Shown: positions 42,701-53,039, counted from the first letter of the stretch. The stretch: 64,000 nt of DNA from Nothopassalora personata (GCA_033816765.1 CM066293.1:2976001-3040000); one strand, 5' to 3'. Translations and numbers: made by a program. The notes: generated by a model from the sequence alone, not told the origin.

Positions 42701-43515
42701 ACGAAGTGTTTGGTGAAGCGTGAAAGCCACAGGAAAGGTTGATAGAACCTGTTGTACTCGGTGGCTGGGCGACCAAGCTGGTACCAGATGTCGTGTTTCC
42801 TCCCGATGCGCGATTGAATGCACATCTGATTGCCAAGTTCGGTGTGATCCAGCTCGCCGTACCCATCGACGGAAAGAACGCGAAAGGGTACACCTTGCAC
42901 ATAGAAGCTCTGATCACCGACGGAAAGCGTACCATCAAACACAAATTCGGGATAACGATCTTGCTGCAGGAGATGTAGCGAGACCAGTTCTCCCTCGTGA
43001 TATGCAGCATCGTGCCTCCGATAGACACTAAAATTGTCCAGGTGGAAGAAAGTATAGTCGGGCCTGTCATCATCCTGGACATCTGCGTGTTTCCTATCGA
43101 ATGCAGTATTCAGCTTCGAAATAGCTTGCGCCTCTAGAACGGGTTCTGCGGGAGGCCGCCATCCCTGGTATGCCGACCGTGGGTATGCGGGTCCGGACAG
43201 AGCGACACCTCTGGCCTCACGGTACGAGACTTTCGTGGGCTGACTGCTGGGCTCCCAGACCTCACTGTCGCTGAGGTCATCACCTTCATCGGCTTCCGCC
43301 AGTGTGGAAACTGGGCTGGGCTCCAATTGTTCCCGCTTTGAGCTCGCTGACCGTCCTCGCCCAGACTGTGGTGTCGTAGGTGTCAACAGCCCGTCGGCAG
43401 AAGAGGCTCCACCGACTGTGCGACGGTGTCGCTTGAAGCTGCTCTCTGGTGACGCGGCTGCGACCTCATCTTCGCTTTCGTCGACTGCTAAAGCCGGACT
43501 CGGTCTCTTTCTCAT
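39784..43515 (-). CDS. dim-2: DIM-2-type DNA (cytosine-5) methyltransferase
   Basis: 1,243 residues, no intron needed. Transfers a methyl group from S-adenosylmethionine to cytosine; in Neurospora DIM-2 does all known DNA methylation, mostly on RIP-mutated repeats. Domains: disordered basic N-terminus (about 1-110), replication-focus-like region, two BAH domains (about 440-530, SAGDVVCVHPDFSTKWG onward, and about 585-690, YAIGDTVLVREW onward), then the catalytic domain. Motif I is LGIFCGGGTFDRGLEEGG (about 738), motif IV GSPCPGFSQ with the catalytic Cys near 817, motif VI LENVV (about 858), motif VIII QQRSRVFIVAS (about 905) and motif X VGNSVDRKVAL (about 1109). All catalytic motifs are present, so the enzyme looks active. 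An in-frame GTG lies six codons upstream; I start at the first ATG. The TGA stop lies inside a donor-like GTGAGT, so a longer spliced C-terminus is possible. It is the first host gene beside the RIP-saturated block. Confidence 0.93.
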   Translation of the reverse strand: MRKRPSPALAVDESEDEVAAASPESSFKRHRRTVGGASSADGLLTPTTPQSGRGRSASSKREQLEPSPVSTLAEADEGDDLSDSEVWEPSSQPTKVSYREARGVALSGPAYPRSAYQGWRPPAEPVLEAQAISKLNTAFDRKHADVQDDDRPDYTFFHLDNFSVYRRHDAAYHEGELVSLHLLQQDRYPEFVFDGTLSVGDQSFYVQGVPFRVLSVDGYGELDHTELGNQMCIQSRIGRKHDIWYQLGRPATEYNRFYQPFLWLSRFTKHFVDFLLDHNKVTLGHFQDLFLAWLKWQYGKEPTFCVWLGCAGLHDFRTTIAAHIGYLRKECYGVDPARLLRHPLWCEVDFQHLSAIPEQPNLEHKTVVTPYAYECFESMYFADQLVERKATPAVLKHIRKRKQRLRLTPRHVPQHESAAVHSLLTPMSTVRDSPEPVVGVSAGDVVCVHPDFSTKWGADGNPWFAYVQQVREHGDRTLLDVLWLYEPKDTTMGKAFYPFKNELFLSDNCSCGREALDLECVIEKLDVSWFARDPYAEGGLFIRQKFRTIHQEDTYDFIALQESDFACKCEDRVPIFEECRSKYAIGDTVLVREWSDDRGEDRLQPAQITHFDTGKRRIQLRRLLRKIEADPESSARPNELVLSSEIFDKSCDKIIRKCHVLFFGHPQDVVTPYDRDGLGDFYYIITSEPESTITDTLPLPDENGELFYDAHDFLLPPISQGWNPKVRPRKTKLKGLGIFCGGGTFDRGLEEGGSVEFRYAVDWAGHALHSYRANVTSPGRVKFFLGSVNDFLANAMKGNKHVAGPGQVQFCSAGSPCPGFSQLQNSKMSDSSRRNASMVASVVAYVDFYVPEYFVLENVVTMTSGMGKDKTENVFSQIIAALVGLGYQVQQFLMDAWSYASSQQRSRVFIVASVPGLPPFSQPPHSHAHPTDDTKVRALGKSSNGLSFGTRKNCFTPFEHINPRKATADLPNIDDAQAQICLAFPDHRTANSEPAIVRTRMAAVPTRPYGMGLMQAKLKGLLRGEPSEHCDKVNHIRRMPNSRMYARVLPQFLFPTIITRMSVGDGIGGRWVHWDEPRILTVMEARRAQGYLDHEVLIGTPVQQLKIVGNSVDRKVALMLGLLLRESWMGRATAAGREAASDGDELALTEADDELDGQYVKIDGRAEVLDADLDSDEEMEDSIASAGGPSDMREDATWEDDIEDLTIDNRSAKIALQLSAEEIEEVKRDHFKAIRRILDARAR

Positions 43516-44424
43516 GTCTGTGGGAAGCCTCACGGATCGGCCGCGATTGGCGCGCAGGCCTTATGCGACGTGGACTCGATATGTCGGTATTTCGAAGGCG
43601 CCAGCTGGGGGATCTGTATGTCAGCGGTCTAGCATCTGGTGTGCCGTCAATGCCAATGCGCGTCGGTGTTGTCTGTAGCTGCTGTAAGAATATTTGGTAT
43701 GCGCGATTACTGTGAGACTCATTATGAACAATGGTCATGTGAGGTGCCGTCGCATGTGCAGAGAAGACAGTGAATGAAAAGCGCGATACAAACGACGCGT
43801 GAGGTCGCGGCGATGGTGCGGAGACCTAAGGTTAATGGTCGGTACCGGCCACCGAATACTGGTCGATGCCATTTCCTTCACTTACAGCGCCGTTTTGCTG
43901 AGTGCAACATTGTCATGAGATTGCCAATGGCAGATGGCGACAGTCTAGTAGATGCAGCGGAGAGCTTGTTGCAAAGAGAGACGGAGCCAAAGTGTGGACG
44001 ATGATTTCACACGATCCGGTCACACGCGTCACGATCGCGTTAAGCGAGCCAAAGGAAATGGCTACTTGTTTTCAGGCCTCACATGAACTTTCCGCGGACA
44101 ACAATGTCGTGTAGCGCCGCGGTAATGCTGCTGATCAGACGCGGCCAAATGGAACGTCCAGTGGACAGTCCACTCTTTGCGGTGACATTACCTGTGGATC
44201 TGCATTAAGAAGGAAGCGATTATTCCATCCTAATTCTACCCTGTGGCAGGATGAAAGCACCCCCCCCCCCGGTGACAGCTGCACGCACGCCAGACCCCTT
44301 CGCCTTCGTGCCGCACTCAACAAGTTGTCGGCTTGAATGCAGAAGTTGTTGCAAAGGTGCCAGAGTGAGCTCTTCTGCGGCTAGTTCCCACCTGTACGTT
44401 TGCTGTGCACGGACTTGATCATGC
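43516..44424. other. Intergenic region between dim-2 and the CIA84-like gene
   Basis: Upstream of dim-2 and downstream of the next minus-strand gene. A C homopolymer of about 10 lies near 44261. No gene seen. Confidence 0.5.
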
Positions 44425-46935
44425 TCAAGGCGTCACACTCCTATCAATCTTGAATGCTCTCATACCATCCTCCTTGGTCTCCAATGGCGTCTTCTCGAGT
44501 TCAGCCCACACGTGCGGATACTTCTCCTTCGCCCACCCCTCGATCTCGGCCTGCGCATCTTGTCCAGGAGATCCATCGAACAAGCTTCCAAGGAGGAAAG
44601 CGTCAACCTCGACCTCGTTACTTTGGTTCGCTTTCTCGACAGTCGTGATGGCCAACTCGTTGTCGCCGTTGCCAGCGAGTGCAGCAACATAGCTAGCCCA
44701 CAAGCTTTGATCGAGTTCGACCTTCTGCTTCCTCAGCTTCGCCCAGATTTCCTGCGCTTTCAGGTCTCCGAATGGTGCTTTTTCGCATGCTCGTAGCGCT
44801 ATATGTATGCTGTTGTAGGTCGGACCTTCCTTGCTAGCGACGATGTCTTCCCAAAAGTCGAGTGCTCGTCTTGGCTTGCCGCAGGCGGTGTAGCCAATGA
44901 TAAGAGCATTGTACAGATACGTGGTGGTATCGATGTTGAAGTCAAGCTTGAGCTGGTTGTGGATGACCTCCAAGCTTTCCAAGTCTCGAAGCTTCGCCGA
45001 CCCGAGGAAGGCGGCGACATAGGTGTCAATGGTTGGTATGGTATCCGGTCGCGAGTGTGTGCGCATGCTCTGAAAGACATTTGCTGCCATGTCTGGTCGC
45101 TCGCGCTCGAAAAATGACACCATCAGGTCGGTACGCTGAGGTCGAGGCATTTCATCGAAGATGCTGCGAAGGATGGTATATCCATCCCAGCATCTCGGAG
45201 TAGGTGTTGCTTTATCCAAGCAGAAGTCGATAATTGAGTTGCGGATGAATTCTCTTTCCGTTGAAGAGAAGCGGAATGAATGTGTATTCAGCAAGTCGAT
45301 GACATCGTGTACCTCGTCACGGTTGAGGTGCAACAAGCTTAATGTGGACACTGTCAGAGGCTCAAATCGAGCTCGTCGATCAGCTAGATCATCAACGACG
45401 TTCATGATGGTGTCGAAGTCGTGTCGCTTGCTGTTGCATAGAGCTACGACGAGCTGATTGACGGTCGGAACATCCTCGTTTGTCGACAGGTCCATGGATT
45501 GCAGACTCTTGTAGGCCATGAGAGCGCCGTCAACATCGTCGATCTTCAGTCTGTACTTCATCTGCAGGACATAGGTGGTGGCGTCTGGCTGGATATTGCG
45601 TTCCTTGCCCAACGCAATGAAGCGCTCTGCCAGGTAGGGGTCATTCCTCGAGGTAGCGAACTCAACCAAACCGTTGATTGTGGTGATGTCCGGCAGTCTC
45701 CATTGATCCTGTTCGGTGATGCCTTCGTTGGAAGATTCCATCACCGTGAACATGCGCCCAATTTCATCGGCACCCTTTCCAGTCCCAGCTGCCCAGACGA
45801 ATATGGCATCCCATACAGGCTTCGGAGGATTCTCAGCCATCACCTGCCTTACGATCTGATGACCATACTCGAGCTGCTGGTTATCCAAGCAATACGCGAG
45901 AGTACCCCGCAAACTACTTGTGAAGTCTGACACTGACGCGGGCATCAAGTTTGCTTGACCGTGAAAGACCTGCCAACATTGCTCAAACCAATGCTTGACA
46001 GCCTCTGTGTTGTTTCTGCGCAAGTAAAAGCCGAGCAACATCGAGGGCACTGGAGAGCGAGCATGATAGCCGCGGACGCGCAGCATCTCCAGAACCCCCA
46101 GTAGCTCTTTTTCGTCGCCCATCTGTGCGAAGCCGTCAAGCACACAAATCCATGCTTGATCTGGGGCGTAGCAGGATGGTGCTACTCCTTCAAACGACCC
46201 AACAGTCTCTTCGACATCCCCTGTGGAGTCTTCTTTATGACTGCTCTCAATCTGCGAAGCGATCCCTCGCTCAAACTGCATGACCAGATCCAAAGCACCA
46301 TGAGCATCGCCAGTCTGAGCAAGTAAGTGCGTATACGTCGCGAGCATTCTCCAAACGATAGGGGTGGAAAGTTCGGGCCCCACTGACAGCACAGCATCGT
46401 ACAGCTCTTTGGCCAGCACAACATGGCTAGCAGTTGCGTTCCGCGTATTCAGCAAGACAGAGGATGAATTAGACAGGAAGTTGTATTTGTTGAGCGGATT
46501 CTCGTGCGACTTGTCATTAGATGGTCGATATTGCATGCAGTATCGCAGGCTTCGCAGCGCGAGATGAGCTTGGGTGTCTTCGATGGATTCGTGTCGACTG
46601 AATTTGTATTTGAAGAATGACTTCAACGCTCCCACCACCTCCTCCACAGGCGGCAATCGCGCCCTCATCCTCTCCATCTTGGCGTAGCGGATCATGACCT
46701 CGATGCCTGGGTCCAATTCTGCCTCTTTCACGTCCCGCTTCTTTCTTCCAAACATGGTGAAGTTGAGGAACGTTCGCTGCTGTTGCACCGGTCCATTTCC
46801 TCCATGTTGCCTCCTCGACAGCTCCAACTGCGGTCGCACAGTGCAGTAGGTCCGCCGTCGAATGCATTCTCGGTGCAGAATCGGTTCATTGGCCAGTATT
46901 CGGCGGATAATGTGGCGAGTGAGGTAGGACGGCAT
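44425..46935 (-). CDS. cia84: Mitochondrial PPR protein, complex I assembly factor CIA84-like
   Basis: 836 residues in one exon. The N-terminus (MPSYLTRHIIRRILANEPIL, then Arg-rich) is a mitochondrial targeting sequence. A conserved block FGRKKRDVKEAELDPGIEVM (about 62-81) and the following helical repeats match fungal CIA84, which in Neurospora binds an intermediate of the complex I membrane arm. Pentatricopeptide-type helix pairs run through most of the protein, for instance TYVLQMKYRLKIDDVDGALM and TYLYNALIIGYTACGKPRRA. The stop is followed within about a kilobase by dim-2 on the same strand, with no sign of shared control. The PPR/mitochondrial call is firm; the CIA84 identity rests on overall resemblance and length. 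Confidence 0.75.
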   Translation of the reverse strand: MPSYLTRHIIRRILANEPILHRECIRRRTYCTVRPQLELSRRQHGGNGPVQQQRTFLNFTMFGRKKRDVKEAELDPGIEVMIRYAKMERMRARLPPVEEVVGALKSFFKYKFSRHESIEDTQAHLALRSLRYCMQYRPSNDKSHENPLNKYNFLSNSSSVLLNTRNATASHVVLAKELYDAVLSVGPELSTPIVWRMLATYTHLLAQTGDAHGALDLVMQFERGIASQIESSHKEDSTGDVEETVGSFEGVAPSCYAPDQAWICVLDGFAQMGDEKELLGVLEMLRVRGYHARSPVPSMLLGFYLRRNNTEAVKHWFEQCWQVFHGQANLMPASVSDFTSSLRGTLAYCLDNQQLEYGHQIVRQVMAENPPKPVWDAIFVWAAGTGKGADEIGRMFTVMESSNEGITEQDQWRLPDITTINGLVEFATSRNDPYLAERFIALGKERNIQPDATTYVLQMKYRLKIDDVDGALMAYKSLQSMDLSTNEDVPTVNQLVVALCNSKRHDFDTIMNVVDDLADRRARFEPLTVSTLSLLHLNRDEVHDVIDLLNTHSFRFSSTEREFIRNSIIDFCLDKATPTPRCWDGYTILRSIFDEMPRPQRTDLMVSFFERERPDMAANVFQSMRTHSRPDTIPTIDTYVAAFLGSAKLRDLESLEVIHNQLKLDFNIDTTTYLYNALIIGYTACGKPRRALDFWEDIVASKEGPTYNSIHIALRACEKAPFGDLKAQEIWAKLRKQKVELDQSLWASYVAALAGNGDNELAITTVEKANQSNEVEVDAFLLGSLFDGSPGQDAQAEIEGWAKEKYPHVWAELEKTPLETKEDGMRAFKIDRSVTP

Positions 46936-47191
46936 TGTGGCCTCCTGGAGGGGGGAGGGGGAGATTGGGAAGTGCTCAGTTCATGTACGATAGGGTTGTC
47001 CCGTCCTTCACTTCACAGTCTTCTGATTCCCGAACAGTCCAATATGTACAGTGAAAGTGTTGCCGAGAGCTGAGAAGGAGCTGGATATGTGGTGATGCGC
47101 CAGAGAGAGAGATAGACGGAGGTCTGAATTTCGCCGCAGATCCATCTTCATCTCCATGTCCCTGCACTGCTCCCACATCAACATCACCAAA
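46936..47191. promoter_or_regulatory. Short divergent promoter shared by two mitochondrial genes
   Basis: 256 bases separate the start codons of the minus-strand CIA84-like gene and plus-strand bS18m. No TATA box stands out; CT-rich patches such as CTCTCTGG (minus) are present. Co-regulation is inferred from the arrangement only. Confidence 0.4.
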
Positions 47192-47985
47192 ATGTCGCTG
47201 GAACACGCTTTCAGGCGGCTGGCCATACGACCGTCGTCACTATGTCACCAATGCCGACGAACCATCGCGACATCGGCACAGCGCCAGCAGCAGCAGTCGG
47301 CAACAGGATCCTTTGCTGGTAATGCTCATCATCTCCAATACACGCACTCTACTGACGGTGGCCAGATCTGCTCGCTTCATCGCGCGACTCAAACAGCCCC
47401 ACGGCTCGCCGCACTGCGCCAACACAGACAGCTCAGCGAACCGCGACATCCACCCCCGATTTCGCTCCAGCATCACCCCCCTTAGAACTCCCCGAAGCAC
47501 GCAACAACAATGCCGATACCTACGCAGTAGCTCGTCAAGCAGTCCGCGAATCCAACGCCAGTCGCATCGAGCAGCAGAACCGCCGACTGGCCCGCGAAGT
47601 CGAACGCGGCTGGAGTCGCAAAGAGCTTGAACAACAAGCAGTCCGCAGATGGGCCCCAGGCGATGTCTACGCGCCCCACGATCTGTCAGGCGTGGAGATG
47701 TCCAAATGGAAGAGATCAAGGAGAAAGCCGCGACCGAAGTACGATGTCATGGATCAGCTGGGCCTGGATCCGTTGAAGCTGTACAGGAACTTCAGTATCA
47801 TGAGCGAGTACATCACCGAGATGGGGAGAATCAGGCATGGGAATGACACAGGGTTGAGGCCAGTGAATCAAAGAAAGATGGCAAAGGCGATTAGAAGGTC
47901 GATGGGCATGGGCCTGATGCCGGGTGTGCATCGACATCCTGAGATCATCAAGAAGGAGATGGAGAGCAGGAGGCCGGGCTACTAG
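47192..47985 (+). CDS. rsm18: Mitochondrial small-subunit ribosomal protein bS18m
   Basis: Two exons, 47192-47318 and 47366-47985, give 248 residues. The 47-base intron has GTAATG at the donor, CTGAC as branch site and CCAG at the acceptor; this acceptor keeps the frame, whereas the next AG at 47396 does not. The N-terminus (MSLEHAFRRLAIRPSS...RRTIATSAQRQ) is a targeting peptide. The S18 core is at about residues 130-235: WAPGDVYAPHDLSGVEMSKW, DVMDQLGLDPLKLYRNFSIM, then TGLRPVNQRKMAKAIRRS. The protein belongs to the mitoribosomal small subunit near the mRNA exit. It diverges from the CIA84-like gene across only about 256 bases, so both mitochondrial genes may share a bidirectional promoter. 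Confidence 0.88.
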
Positions 47986-48904
47986 CTGCGGCATGCACAT
48001 ATCTTGCTGAACGAGCTGTATAGTATGGTGTACACAAAGTTGTCATACCTCAGGCCTCCTCCAGGATGAAAGAGAAACATCCCCTCAACCACACATCCCC
48101 ATTGGTCCTATTGTTCCGTCCACCACTAACTTTGCCGTGATCACGATTCGGCGAGATATCGTTGACTCTGTGCCGACCATGGCTCCCGGATCACTTCGGC
48201 ATCGGTATCAACATTCTGTCGGGACTGGTCGTCCCACAGGCGTCATAGTCTCGTCTAAAAGCCTTACATTTGCCAGCCGAGCTAGATGGCGGCAACGATG
48301 GTGTCTGAGAACCTGACTTCAGTACGTCGTGGAGCACAGAATTGGGCGGAGACTACATCCGTGCCTGTATATCCTGCGCGTCTGGCGATAGCGTCTGCAA
48401 CATCGCACGTGGAATTTCCAACCCCTATAGAACCGACTTCGGTGGGGCTTCCCTTGGCGGCTCACCGCCCCGAAGCGTCGTGAACACCTGGAACGGGGCG
48501 TTCGATCCACAGCCGAGTAACGCAAGGTATCGCCAAGAACCAACAGCCCGCCTCCAACAAGATGCTGTGATGCTACAGCTGGCTGATAGCTCAGCACGTA
48601 CAGCGGGCGGCGGGCCCGACGCAGGGCTTCATCGACAACGTCTGTAGCTGCTCCGGCCATGCCCCTTTGAGACGATCAGCTACGCCAAGTCCGCCTCAGC
48701 TCCAAGCCGTGTTCGACCAATGCATTGCGCGGATTGGATGTCAGCAGAGACAAGCTGAGCGGTACTGCAGACTGCTGTACGTTCGCGAGACTTGTCGCCT
48801 TCGTACACGGCAGCGGGCAGCCTCTGCGACGCCAGGGATCGGGCTTGTCTGGGTCCAGCATGGCCATGTACCACCTCACACGTACCGTAGAAACAGACAT
48901 AACG
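47986..48904. other. Intergenic region, no gene recognised
   Basis: Holds the 3' end of bS18m and the promoter of the DUF2235 gene. Overlapping short open frames (48286-48720) have no domain I can name. The frame of the next gene is open back to an ATG at 48725, so its 5' end is uncertain. Confidence 0.45.
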
Positions 48905-50629
48905 ATGGCGCGGGCAGCTCCACGTACTTTGCGTCCGTTCACTTCTTCTTGCCCAGCGCTGCAGCCAAAATCCAAAATGGCCCAACTTCAGCAAAATGGC
49001 GAACACCAGGCGTACGAGGTCAAACCCATTGAGACCGAGACGATTCCTAACTGCACCCTATGTAAACGTATCGATGCCTCTGGCTCGCTTCCCAAACGTC
49101 TGATTGTTTGCTGCGACGGCACGAATAATTCTTCGAACCAAGGCGTGGAGACAAATCCTACCAATGTCGCCCGCCTCAGCCGAGCCATTGCCAATGTGGG
49201 CTATTCGTCAGATGGCCAAAAAGTCCCCCAGATCACCTACTACCAAGCTGGAATCGGCACGGACCCAACGGTGACCAGCTTCACAAAGGCCAAACAGCAA
49301 GGTCTCGGTATCGGATTAAACGAGAAAGTCTGCGAGGCGTACAACTATCTTGCGAATAACTATGGCCCAGGAGATGAGATCTTCATCTTCGGCTTCTCGG
49401 TATGAGAACCAATCGAAGCACTGCCAGCAAGATCTCTAACTCTCTCCCTCCAGCGCGGCGCCTACACAGCACGAGTCCTTGCCAGCTTCCTCTGTCAATT
49501 CGGCCTCCTCACACCCGGTATGATGGACTACTTCGACGAAATCTTCGAAGCCTACAAACACCGCGCCGAGGACGAATACACCTTCAAAGACATGGCCTGG
49601 TCCCAAGGCTACGCCCGCCCCGGCGAGTTGGGCCTCGAGTACAACAGCAAAGAACGCATAACACGCTACGACTGCATCAAGAAGTGGACCCATTTGCACA
49701 TCACGGTCAAAGCCGTCGGAGTCTTCGACACCGTCGGCTCAGTCGGCCTCTCAGGAAAACTCCTACAACCAGGCCAGGACTCCGACTGGCACAGCAGTTC
49801 CCTCCACCCCAAAATCGAACACGCCTTTCACGCCCTCGCAATCGACGAGTCCCGTGGAAATTTCGCTCCAACCCTCTACTACCTCTACGACGCCTGCATC
49901 CCCGGCACAAAGCTGAAACAGTGCTGGTTCCCCGGCTACCACGGCGACATCGGCGGCCACGCCTCTCCCGATGGCTGTATCAATTCTTACGACCTCTTGA
50001 CGTTCGCTTGGATGATTGATCAGCTGACGCAAGAGAATCTCCTGAACTTCAGTAAGCACCAGCTTTACTACCCGATCCTCAAACGCGTCCATTCGGGACC
50101 GTCGAACGACCCTCCAGCCAAGCCTCCAGCGAGCGTGGAAGAGGCCGGCGAGAGGAGGATCAAGTGGAGTGATGGTTCCCTCAAAGACACCAACGACATG
50201 TGGCCCAACTACGCCACATCCTTCATCGCAACCCGTCGCCTCTGGCATTTCCGTACCCCAGGACTGTGGCACGACCCCAAAGGACGAGAAGTCAAGCTGG
50301 AGAATTTGTGCGAGACGATCCACCCCAGCGTGGCGCATCGGATGCTTCAGAGAGGGTCGGAGTATCAGCCTAAAGGTTTTGGGAAAGAGTGGAAGTATGA
50401 CCACGCGGGGAAGAGATGGGTGAGAACTGTAGAGGGGAAGGAAGTTTGTGTTATCCCGGAGTACGAGTTGCCGGATTTCCCGGTCAAGGATTTTGATGGA
50501 AAGGATTTGTGGAGTGGGGGCATGGAAAGGTTGTTGGCGCCGGAGGAGGTGGTGGGGAGGGAGAAGTATGAGTACTACAAGAGGCGGTTGGAGGAGGAGG
50601 TCAGGCATTTGGAGGAGATGTATGGATGA
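48905..50629 (+). CDS. DUF2235 alpha/beta hydrolase (Tle1-like phospholipase domain)
   Basis: Exons 48905-49399 and 49454-50629 give 556 residues; the 54-base intron (GTATGA..CCAG) splits the nucleophile elbow, which becomes FIFGFSRGAYTAR after splicing (Ser near 165). Other family motifs are LPKRLIVCCDGTNN near the start of the domain, FDTVGSVG, and WFPGYHGDIGGHASPDG with a candidate catalytic His. This domain is shared with bacterial type VI lipase effectors; most fungal members are uncharacterised and probably act on lipids. The start is ambiguous: 48725, 48860, 48905 and 48977 are all in frame. I chose 48905 because MARAAPRTLRPFTSS resembles a mitochondrial leader, but 48977 (MAQLQQNGEHQ, good context) is about as likely. 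The C-terminal ~100 residues are charged and helical. Confidence 0.85.
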
Positions 50630-50784
50630 CGTCGAAAGTGAAACCAAACCTCGTAGGAGGTTTGGTAGTAGGCTATGAGAGACGAAATTGGCGTTGCTTT
50701 TGTTACGTGATCAATCGAAATTCCATCTTCCTTGCATCATCTCCCTCGCAGCGCATTCTCCGCATGCCGTCTCCAGCTCGCCAT

Positions 50785-51418
50785 CTAATCCTCTCCACCA
50801 GAATAAACCCCAATAGCCTGCTCCGCCTCCGCCTCCATCTCCTCAACTTCCCTCCTAACCCTCCCCTCAAAATCCCCCGGCACCGTCCTCGCCAACGCAT
50901 TCCCGAACCCCGTAATCACCGTCTTCAGCTCCTCAAGATAAGGCCTAACCCTCGACTGCAAACCCCTCAACTTCTCATGCTTTTCCACCCCATGCAACAC
51001 GCCGGTAAGATCCTTCTCCAACGTCCCGTCCAGCATCGTGACGATCCTCTTCGCTTCGTTGTCACTGAATTTACCAGAGCCCGAAAATGTTAGGTCTGTG
51101 GACGTAAATGTCAGCTCTCGCTCTGGCTCACTTATTCCATCTCCATCTCATTTCTCGATTCTCGAAGATTCTCAACTCACCCCTGGTAGTCTCCTCCAAC
51201 GTATCCTTAATATCATCCGCCTGACCCTTGAGCTTACTCGCGCACCAGATGCTACCGCAGCTGGGCATTTCTCTGATAATCTTGGTAGCCTTATCATGAA
51301 TCTTGGCGATATCCTGTTGGAGAGAATCGAAAGCGTCGGCGGCGGACTTGTCCTGCACGGGAGCGGGTAAGGCGGCTGCGGCAGCGACGAAGAGGAGGAG
51401 GGATTTGATGGCGACCAT
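50785..51418 (-). CDS. Small secreted helical protein, unknown function
   Basis: Exons 51418-51181 and 51095-50785 give 182 residues. The intron has GTGAGT, a GCTGACAT branch and CCACAG, and this acceptor keeps the frame. The first 17-18 residues (MVAIKSLLLFVAAAAALPA) form a signal peptide. The mature protein is mostly amphipathic helix with two cysteines close together (PSCGSIWCASK). The C-terminal half reads LEKDLTGVLHGVEKHEKLRG and later FEGRVRREVEEMEAEAEQAI. I recognise no family; helical cell-wall or surface-binding proteins and effector-like proteins are both possible. It converges on the DUF2235 gene with about 155 bases between stops. Confidence 0.75.
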
Positions 51419-51923
51419 GGTTGCGGTTGGTGGAAGGTTGTGTGTTAGGGAGGGCTGTTTGGGGGGATGATGATGTGGGGAGTGGAGGAAAGGCGAATGT
51501 TATAAATATGATTTTCTCAGAATTGATGACGAGCTGAGGGTAGCTGTGGATGATGCGCATGTTGATGTTTGATGGCAACAAGTGGTGCTGGTAAGCTGAT
51601 CTGTATTGGGTGACATCACTCGAAGCTCGTAGGAACGTCCATATGGCGGTAGTCGGATGGTGCGGATGTTTTAAGCTCATCGATGTCGAGAGGAGATAAT
51701 CGATGGGATCGGGAAGACACCCAGCACCGGCGGTTCGATATGCATCATCAATTTCGTGTGCCTAAGACAATCATGTTGGTCAACGAATTTGGTGCTTGGA
51801 GATGCTTGTTGTTGGTTAGAAGCTGAGTATTGTAGCTACCCCTTCGAAGCGTGTCGCTCAATTACGTTTTTCGATCGTAACTTTCCATCTTTATGCATGC
51901 CTGTCCACCCCTTCACGATGCCC
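51419..51923. other. Intergenic region, no gene seen
   Basis: Lies upstream of the secreted-protein gene and downstream of prohibitin-2. Open frames here have no recognisable product. Confidence 0.45.
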
Positions 51924-53039
51924 CTACTTCTGTTCACGGCCCTTGCTGTTGCCAATCCCGCTAACGTTCAGACCGAGACCCTCAGTGTCGAGGTAGACCT
52001 TGTTCTGACTCTGTTGCAGGAGCTGGGCAATGTTCCTGGCGTTCTCGAATTCTCTGAGGTCGACATATGATCTGCTCTTCTTGATGGCGTCACCAATCAA
52101 CTCTGCCGAGCGTGCCTCACCCTGTGCGCGGACAATATTTGCTTGCTTCTCCTGTCGTGCCTTGTCGACGACGAAGGCTGCTCGCTGTGCTTCTTGTTGT
52201 GCGACCTGCTTGGCTTCGACGGCGGCTGTGAACTCGGGCGAGAAGGCGAGGTGCTAGACGGTGTGCGTCAGTGGTGGTGGGGTGATGATGCGTGGTTCGT
52301 GACATACCGTCAATGACACATCGTCCAACAGAATGTTGAAGCGTGCCGCTCTGCGCACAAGATTGTCTCGGACTAAACGTGATACATTCTCGCGCTGTGT
52401 GATGAGCTGAGATGCGTTGAACTGGGCGACGACACTCTTCAGCACCTCGTTGACAATGCTGGGCAGCACTCTCTCGTCGTAGTCCGTTCCGAGCGTCCTG
52501 TAGATCTGTGGCAGAGCATCTATCCGCGGCCTCGACAGCACACGACAGGTGATGTTCACCATCTGCAAGTCCTTGGTGCCGGTGAGGGAGGCGACATTTC
52601 GTGGTTTCGCGCGGACATCGTAGTCGACGGGCGTCTCGAACCAGGGAATGGCAAGATGCGTTCCTTCGTTGTAGATGTCCTTGCCAACACCGCCCACCCT
52701 TGAGTACTTGATGGCACGATGACCACCGTCAACTGCATCTAAGGTCAGCGATGTCTTTCATGCCGTGAATGCGTGTATCCCATACCGTTAAAGAGGGCGT
52801 TGTTGAAGAACCACGCGCCGCCACCGAGCAGGAGCAGACCACCGAGTCCACCCAGTGCACCACGAGGTCCCGGGCCACCGCCAGGACCACCGGCGCCGAA
52901 TCTATTGCCGCACTGCACTTTAGTATGTTGTCCCTCGGCGGTATTATGTCTTGTACATTGCTTACCTCTTGCCCTGCTGCTGGACCTTGGCCATGTTCTT
53001 CTGCAGCTGCTCCCACATCTGTCGCGGATCCGCTCCCAT
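51924..53039 (-). CDS. phb2: Prohibitin-2
   Basis: Four exons (53039-52966, 52901-52786, 52732-52308, 52253-51924) give 314 residues. Prohibitin-2 forms ring complexes with prohibitin-1 in the mitochondrial inner membrane that scaffold the m-AAA protease and stabilise membrane proteins. A Gly-rich, Leu-rich anchor lies at about 38-60 ([19 protein letters not shown]). The SPFH domain follows: [80 protein letters not shown]. The C-terminal coiled coil includes [20 protein letters not shown] and ends in [12 protein letters not shown]. Introns are 53-64 bases. The third exon has two in-frame acceptors six bases apart; I chose the one giving FNVDGGHRA because it matches the family. Confidence 0.95.

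Noticed and set aside
47319..47396. Longer intron in the bS18m gene ending at AACAG
   Set aside because: It would put the second exon out of frame with the S18 core; the 47-base intron keeps the frame.
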